A stretch of DNA of 7,575 bases, taken from Oscillospiraceae bacterium (lineage in GTDB: Bacteria; Bacillota; Clostridia; Oscillospirales; Ruminococcaceae). The number at the start of each line of letters is the position of its first letter. Position 1 is the first letter of the stretch. Location of the stretch: positions 1 through 7,575 of the forward strand of contig JAGAKC010000298.1 of NCBI GenBank assembly GCA_017848155.1, in the 5' to 3' direction. The notes beneath the pieces were generated by a model, which was given only the letters and a program-made list of their open reading frames with translations, did no database searches and had not been told where the DNA came from. Of the stretch, positions 5,432 through 7,575 are shown one piece after another. Made by a program: the position numbers and the translations under genes.

Positions 5432-6169
5432 ATGAAGATTACAAAGATCCTTGCATCTGCTGCAGCTTCCCTTTTCGCAGTAGGCGCACTCGCTATGTCT
5501 GCTTCCGCTTACACAGCTACTCTCGGCTACGCTGACAGCTCCTGGACAGCTCAGGACTGGGCTTCTTCCGTTGAGGTAAACGGTGACGGTACATATTCCA
5601 TCACTGCTTGCTGCCAGCTCGAGAGCGAGGAAACAGGTGAGATGGAGAACGTTGCCGGTACAGGCGCTACTGTATTCGTTGTTGACATCGCAGGTCTCGG
5701 TGCAGACCTCGGCATCGACGGCACAGACGAAGTTGCTAAGTACGACACAGGCGATCTCGTTGTTTCCGATGTAACTGTTACATCCGGCGGCACAACATTC
5801 GACATCGACCAGTCCAAGATCATGGTTGGCGACATCGAGGGCAAGGGCAACGTTCGTATCGAGATCTACAACGCTTACGGTCCTACAACCGTTGAGCAGT
5901 CCTACGACGCTTCCGTTTCTCCCCTTGATCCTTCCGCATTCGCTTTCGCAGCTGAGGATCAGTTCACAGTAACATTCACACTGTCCGGTCTCGGCGGTGG
6001 CGCTGCTGCTGAAACTCCTGCTGAGACTCCCGCTGAAACACCCGCTGAAACAACTCCTTCCACAGACACTAAGGATTCTCCCGACACAGGTGTTGAGGGT
6101 ATCGCTGCTGTTGCTGGTGTAGCTGTTCTCGCAGCAGGTGCAGTTCTCGTTTCCAAGAAGAGAAAGTAA
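5432..6169 (+). CDS. Small cell-wall surface protein with SPDTG sorting signal
   Basis: This is a 245-residue secreted protein. Residues 1-26 are a signal peptide ending SASA. Residues 27 to about 188 form a beta-rich domain beginning TATLGYADSSW, with KIMVGDIEGKGNVRIEIYNAYG around residue 130-150. Similar ectodomains are, as I recall, common in secreted proteins of Ruminococcus, but I cannot name the family; carbohydrate binding is one possibility. Four Ala-Glu-Thr-Pro-type repeats (193-208) form a stalk. The C-terminus has SPDTG (216-220), a hydrophobic helix (about 223-240) and SKKRK, the layout of a sortase substrate with a non-LPXTG motif. Codon choice is markedly biased to GCT, TCC, GTT and ACA, unlike its neighbours. 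Together with the near-ideal promoter, GGAGG nine bases before ATG and a strong terminator, this points to high expression. It is a monocistronic gene. Confidence 0.88.
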   Translation: MKITKILASAAASLFAVGALAMSASAYTATLGYADSSWTAQDWASSVEVNGDGTYSITACCQLESEETGEMENVAGTGATVFVVDIAGLGADLGIDGTDEVAKYDTGDLVVSDVTVTSGGTTFDIDQSKIMVGDIEGKGNVRIEIYNAYGPTTVEQSYDASVSPLDPSAFAFAAEDQFTVTFTLSGLGGGAAAETPAETPAETPAETTPSTDTKDSPDTGVEGIAAVAGVAVLAAGAVLVSKKRK

Positions 6170-6201
6170 TCTCTGACGGATATCGTTAATAGCAGATCAA
6201 G

Positions 6202-6231
6202 ACGCTGTCACTTCGGTGGCAGCGTTTTTTT
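6202..6231 (+). terminator. Strong Rho-independent terminator with UUCG loop
   Basis: ACGCTGTCAC (6202-6211) pairs with GTGGCAGCGT (6216-6225), one pair being a G-U wobble, closed by the very stable C(UUCG)G tetraloop and followed by seven T's (6225-6231). It isolates the surface-protein gene from the cas operon. Confidence 0.95.
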
Positions 6232-6262
6232 ATTTGTGGTCTGTGCTACAAAAAATCAGCGT

Positions 6263-6356
6263 TGAAACTGTGCACAATGACAGGGTCAGAGCTGCGCTGA
6301 AAGCTCCCGTATAGTCATTTGTGACAGGGGAGTTCGGAAAAACTTGTGCAGTTTCA
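6263..6356. repeat. Long dyad with nested hairpins upstream of cas5c
   Basis: TGAAACTG (6263-6270) pairs with CAGTTTCA (6349-6356), and CACAA (6273-6277) with TTGTG (6344-6348), giving 13 pairs with one 2-base bulge. Inside, AGCTCCC (6302-6308) pairs with GGGAGTT (6328-6334) and GTCA (6314-6317) with TGAC (6322-6325). A competing pairing GAGCT (6289-6293) with AGCTC (6302-6306) also exists. Confidence 0.55.
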
Positions 6357-6422
6357 CCTGCTTCATGGAAAAAAACGTTTCGCAGATAAAAACTGCCGCA
6401 AAAAAAAACTGTGCAGCCTGAC
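6265..6422. repeat. Cluster of AAACTG(TG)CA elements (candidate operators)
   Basis: AAACTGTGCA-N3-TGAC occurs at 6265-6281 and again at 6406-6422, differing only in the three central bases. A version lacking the TG lies inverted at 6344-6354, and AAACTGCCGCA occurs at 6390-6400. The last copy ends two bases before the -35 box, a position suited to an activator or repressor of the cas operon. Confidence 0.45.
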
Positions 6423-6424
6423 GG

Positions 6425-6454
6425 TTGCGCTTTTTATGCCATCACGTGTATAAT
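6425..6454 (+). promoter_or_regulatory. Promoter of the cas5c-cas8c operon
   Basis: A perfect TATAAT (-10) is at 6449-6454 with a weak -35 (TTGCGC, 6425-6430) 18 bases upstream. Transcription would begin near 6461, about 20 bases before the cas5c start. A perfect -10 with a poor -35 is typical of promoters helped by an upstream-bound activator. Confidence 0.65.
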
Positions 6455-6481
6455 AGACGGGTCGACAGAAAGCAGAATATC

Positions 6482-7129
6482 ATGAAATACAGAAATCAGA
6501 TAGAATTTGAGGTAAGCGGCAGATATGCGCTGTTTACCGACCCGTTTTCGGCATGCGGCGGAGAGAAATGCAGCCTGCCCGTGCCGACCTATGACGCATT
6601 GAGAGGGATAGCGGATTCGATATACCGTGACAGCTCCATGAGATGGGTGGTGGAGCTTGTGCGGATAATGGAGCCTGTGCGCACCGAATCCATGTCCATG
6701 AAGCGCCGCAGATACTTCGCACAGGGATACGACCTTTCGGTGTACACCTACCTTAAGGACGTGAGGTACAGGGTGCGTGCGCATTTCGAGTGGTGCGACG
6801 GAAAGCCGCACGATACCGCTGACGAGCACAGATGCTACCGCATGGCGCAGAGAGAGCTGTCCCACGGCGGAAGATTTGAGGTGTACCTTGGTGCAAGGAC
6901 ATGTCCTGCGGCGGTGCGCCCATGCAGTGTGTACGAGGGCGAGGGCGCATATGACGGCAGCGGCAGGGTGGAGCTTGGCTTCATGTACCACGGACTTGAC
7001 TATGGCGAGAGGGCAGCTCCACGCTTTCACCGTGCGGTCATGAATGACGGAGTGATACGCTTTCCGCCGCCGTCAGCCTGCATCAGGAGCGATAACCACG
7101 GCGGAGATGTTAGCTATGCACTGGCTTGA
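6482..7129 (+). CDS. cas5c: Type I-C CRISPR-associated protein Cas5c (Cas5d)
   Basis: This is a 215-residue Cas5 of subtype I-C. In I-C systems, which lack Cas6, this protein cuts the CRISPR transcript at each repeat and stays on the 5' handle of the crRNA in Cascade. The N-terminus (NQIEFEVSGRYALFTDP, then GGEKCSLPVPTYDALRGI and SIY) is the characteristic beta strand and helix of the Cas5c RAMP fold, and the length fits the family. By alignment from memory to Bacillus halodurans Cas5d (Tyr46, Lys116, His117), Y48 and H116 are present, but the Lys position is Glu (E115, in ADEHRCY). The ATG at 6482 is chosen because a longer TTG-started frame from 6425 would overlap the promoter. The Shine-Dalgarno is weak (AGAAAG). 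It is the first gene of the operon; cas3 is not upstream. Confidence 0.93.
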   Translation: MKYRNQIEFEVSGRYALFTDPFSACGGEKCSLPVPTYDALRGIADSIYRDSSMRWVVELVRIMEPVRTESMSMKRRRYFAQGYDLSVYTYLKDVRYRVRAHFEWCDGKPHDTADEHRCYRMAQRELSHGGRFEVYLGARTCPAAVRPCSVYEGEGAYDGSGRVELGFMYHGLDYGERAAPRFHRAVMNDGVIRFPPPSACIRSDNHGGDVSYALA

Positions 7130-7575
7130 GCAGCTGACCTGCTTCGGGCATGACCTGCCACTCTATCATGCTGAAAGGAATACCGACATAGAGCTGCGCC
7201 TGTCAAAGGACGGGCAGTTTCTCGGCACATCCGTCGGACGGGTGCGAGCCTTTATCCCCGTGACGGAGCGCTCCGCATCACGCACATCAGCCATACTGCC
7301 GCATGCGCTTTCCGACAGATTACAGTATCTCTGGGGCGGAAAGCGGACGGAGATGTACCTTGAAGCACTGCGGCGCTGGGCGGATTCGGAATACGGCTGT
7401 CAGGAGCTGCACGCTGTCTACAGCTACATAAAGGGCGGCAGCATCATACGTGACATCACATCTGACGGGACGGAGCTTTCGGGACTGTACAATTCCATGG
7501 TGAGGTTTTCTGTGGACGGCAAAGCGCTGTGGGAGGACGTGAAGCTCCGTGAGAGCTATATCAGCTACATGCGCA
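7116..7575 (+). CDS. cas8c: Type I-C large subunit Cas8c (Csd1), N-terminal part
   Basis: The gene runs off the right end of the window; 153 codons are visible of a protein usually near 600 residues. Cas8c is the large subunit of I-C Cascade, which recognises the PAM and helps recruit Cas3. The visible part matches the family's start: MHWLEQL, then IELRLSKDGQFLG, FIPVTERSASRTSAILPHAL and DRLQYLWGG, corresponding to the conserved PCTE-S-GRTSG-PHPL and DKLQYV region. The segment between the first helix and the IEL strand is shorter than usual. It overlaps cas5c by 14 bases, which implies translational coupling; GGAG (7103-7106) lies nine bases before the ATG at 7116. An in-frame ATG at 7107 abuts that GGAG and is less likely. 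Confidence 0.93.
   Translation, partial: MHWLEQLTCFGHDLPLYHAERNTDIELRLSKDGQFLGTSVGRVRAFIPVTERSASRTSAILPHALSDRLQYLWGGKRTEMYLEALRRWADSEYGCQELHAVYSYIKGGSIIRDITSDGTELSGLYNSMVRFSVDGKALWEDVKLRESYISYMR

Larger units (their letters stand above)
6232..6481. promoter_or_regulatory. Upstream region of the cas operon
   Basis: About 250 bases have no coding potential. They contain several copies of an AAACTG(TG)CA-type element, a long dyad at 6263-6356, A-tracts of 7, 5 and 9 bases (6369-6375, 6388-6392, 6400-6408) that could act as an UP element, and the cas promoter. No CRISPR repeats are present, so this is not an array. Confidence 0.6.

Noticed and set aside
6369..6408. Phased A-tracts giving intrinsic DNA bending upstream of the cas promoter
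   Set aside because: The tract centres are about 18 and 14 bases apart, not multiples of the helical repeat, so strong cumulative bending is not supported.
6425..6481. 19-residue N-terminal extension of cas5c from a TTG start
   Set aside because: This segment contains the perfect TATAAT box, and the family's conserved N-terminus begins right after the ATG at 6482.
6434..7030. 198-codon minus-strand frame opposite cas5c
   Set aside because: cas5c on the plus strand is unmistakable by motif, and the opposing frame has no recognisable features.
1..7575. CRISPR array or tRNA/rRNA gene
   Set aside because: No regularly spaced repeats of 25-40 bases and no tRNA- or rRNA-like sequence were seen anywhere in the window. 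The short tandem repeats are all in-frame 9-bp coding repeats.

Overview
The window looks like chromosomal DNA from a gut or rumen Ruminococcus-type member of the Oscillospirales (Clostridia). The grounds are moderate GC with AT-rich intergenic regions, strong Gram-positive AGGAGG-type ribosome binding sites, TTGAAA/TATAAT-type promoters, secreted proteins with Thr/Pro/Glu-rich stalks and an SPDTG-type C-terminal anchor, and a type I-C CRISPR-Cas locus. The genus is an inference. All recognised genes lie on the + strand.

Layout. Bases 1-387 hold no gene. They carry an unusual run of inverted repeats, one of which (152-179) is a good intrinsic terminator, followed by a clear promoter (-10 at 305-310). 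That promoter drives a probable two-gene operon: a secreted, Thr-rich, membrane-anchored surface protein (388-1356) and a five-helix membrane protein with an extracellular C-terminal domain (1398-2300). A hairpin with a short T-run ends this unit near 2346. A 935-codon gene (2426-5233, TTG start) follows. It encodes an N-terminal domain with a four-cysteine zinc-ribbon-like knuckle and a disordered tail of about 500 residues built partly from 9-bp tandem repeats. Next comes a strongly expressed monocistronic gene (5432-6169) for a small sortase-type surface protein, closed by a strong UUCG-loop terminator (6202-6231).

The right end is the start of a type I-C (Cascade) operon: cas5c (6482-7129) and, overlapping it by 14 bases, cas8c/csd1 (7116 to the window edge, truncated). 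The operon has its own promoter (TATAAT at 6449-6454). The 250 bases upstream of it contain a cluster of related AAACTG(TG)CA-type elements and a long dyad, which are the best candidates for cas regulatory DNA. cas3, which in most type I-C loci directly precedes cas5, is not upstream here.

How the genes fit together: the two cas genes encode crRNA-processing and large-subunit components of the I-C interference complex. The surface-protein genes and the 935-residue gene show no sequence link to CRISPR function and are probably simple neighbours. I see no complete novel system. The most unexplained material is the stem-loop array at 1-280, the element cluster ahead of cas5c, and a Glu where Cas5c nucleases normally have a catalytic Lys.
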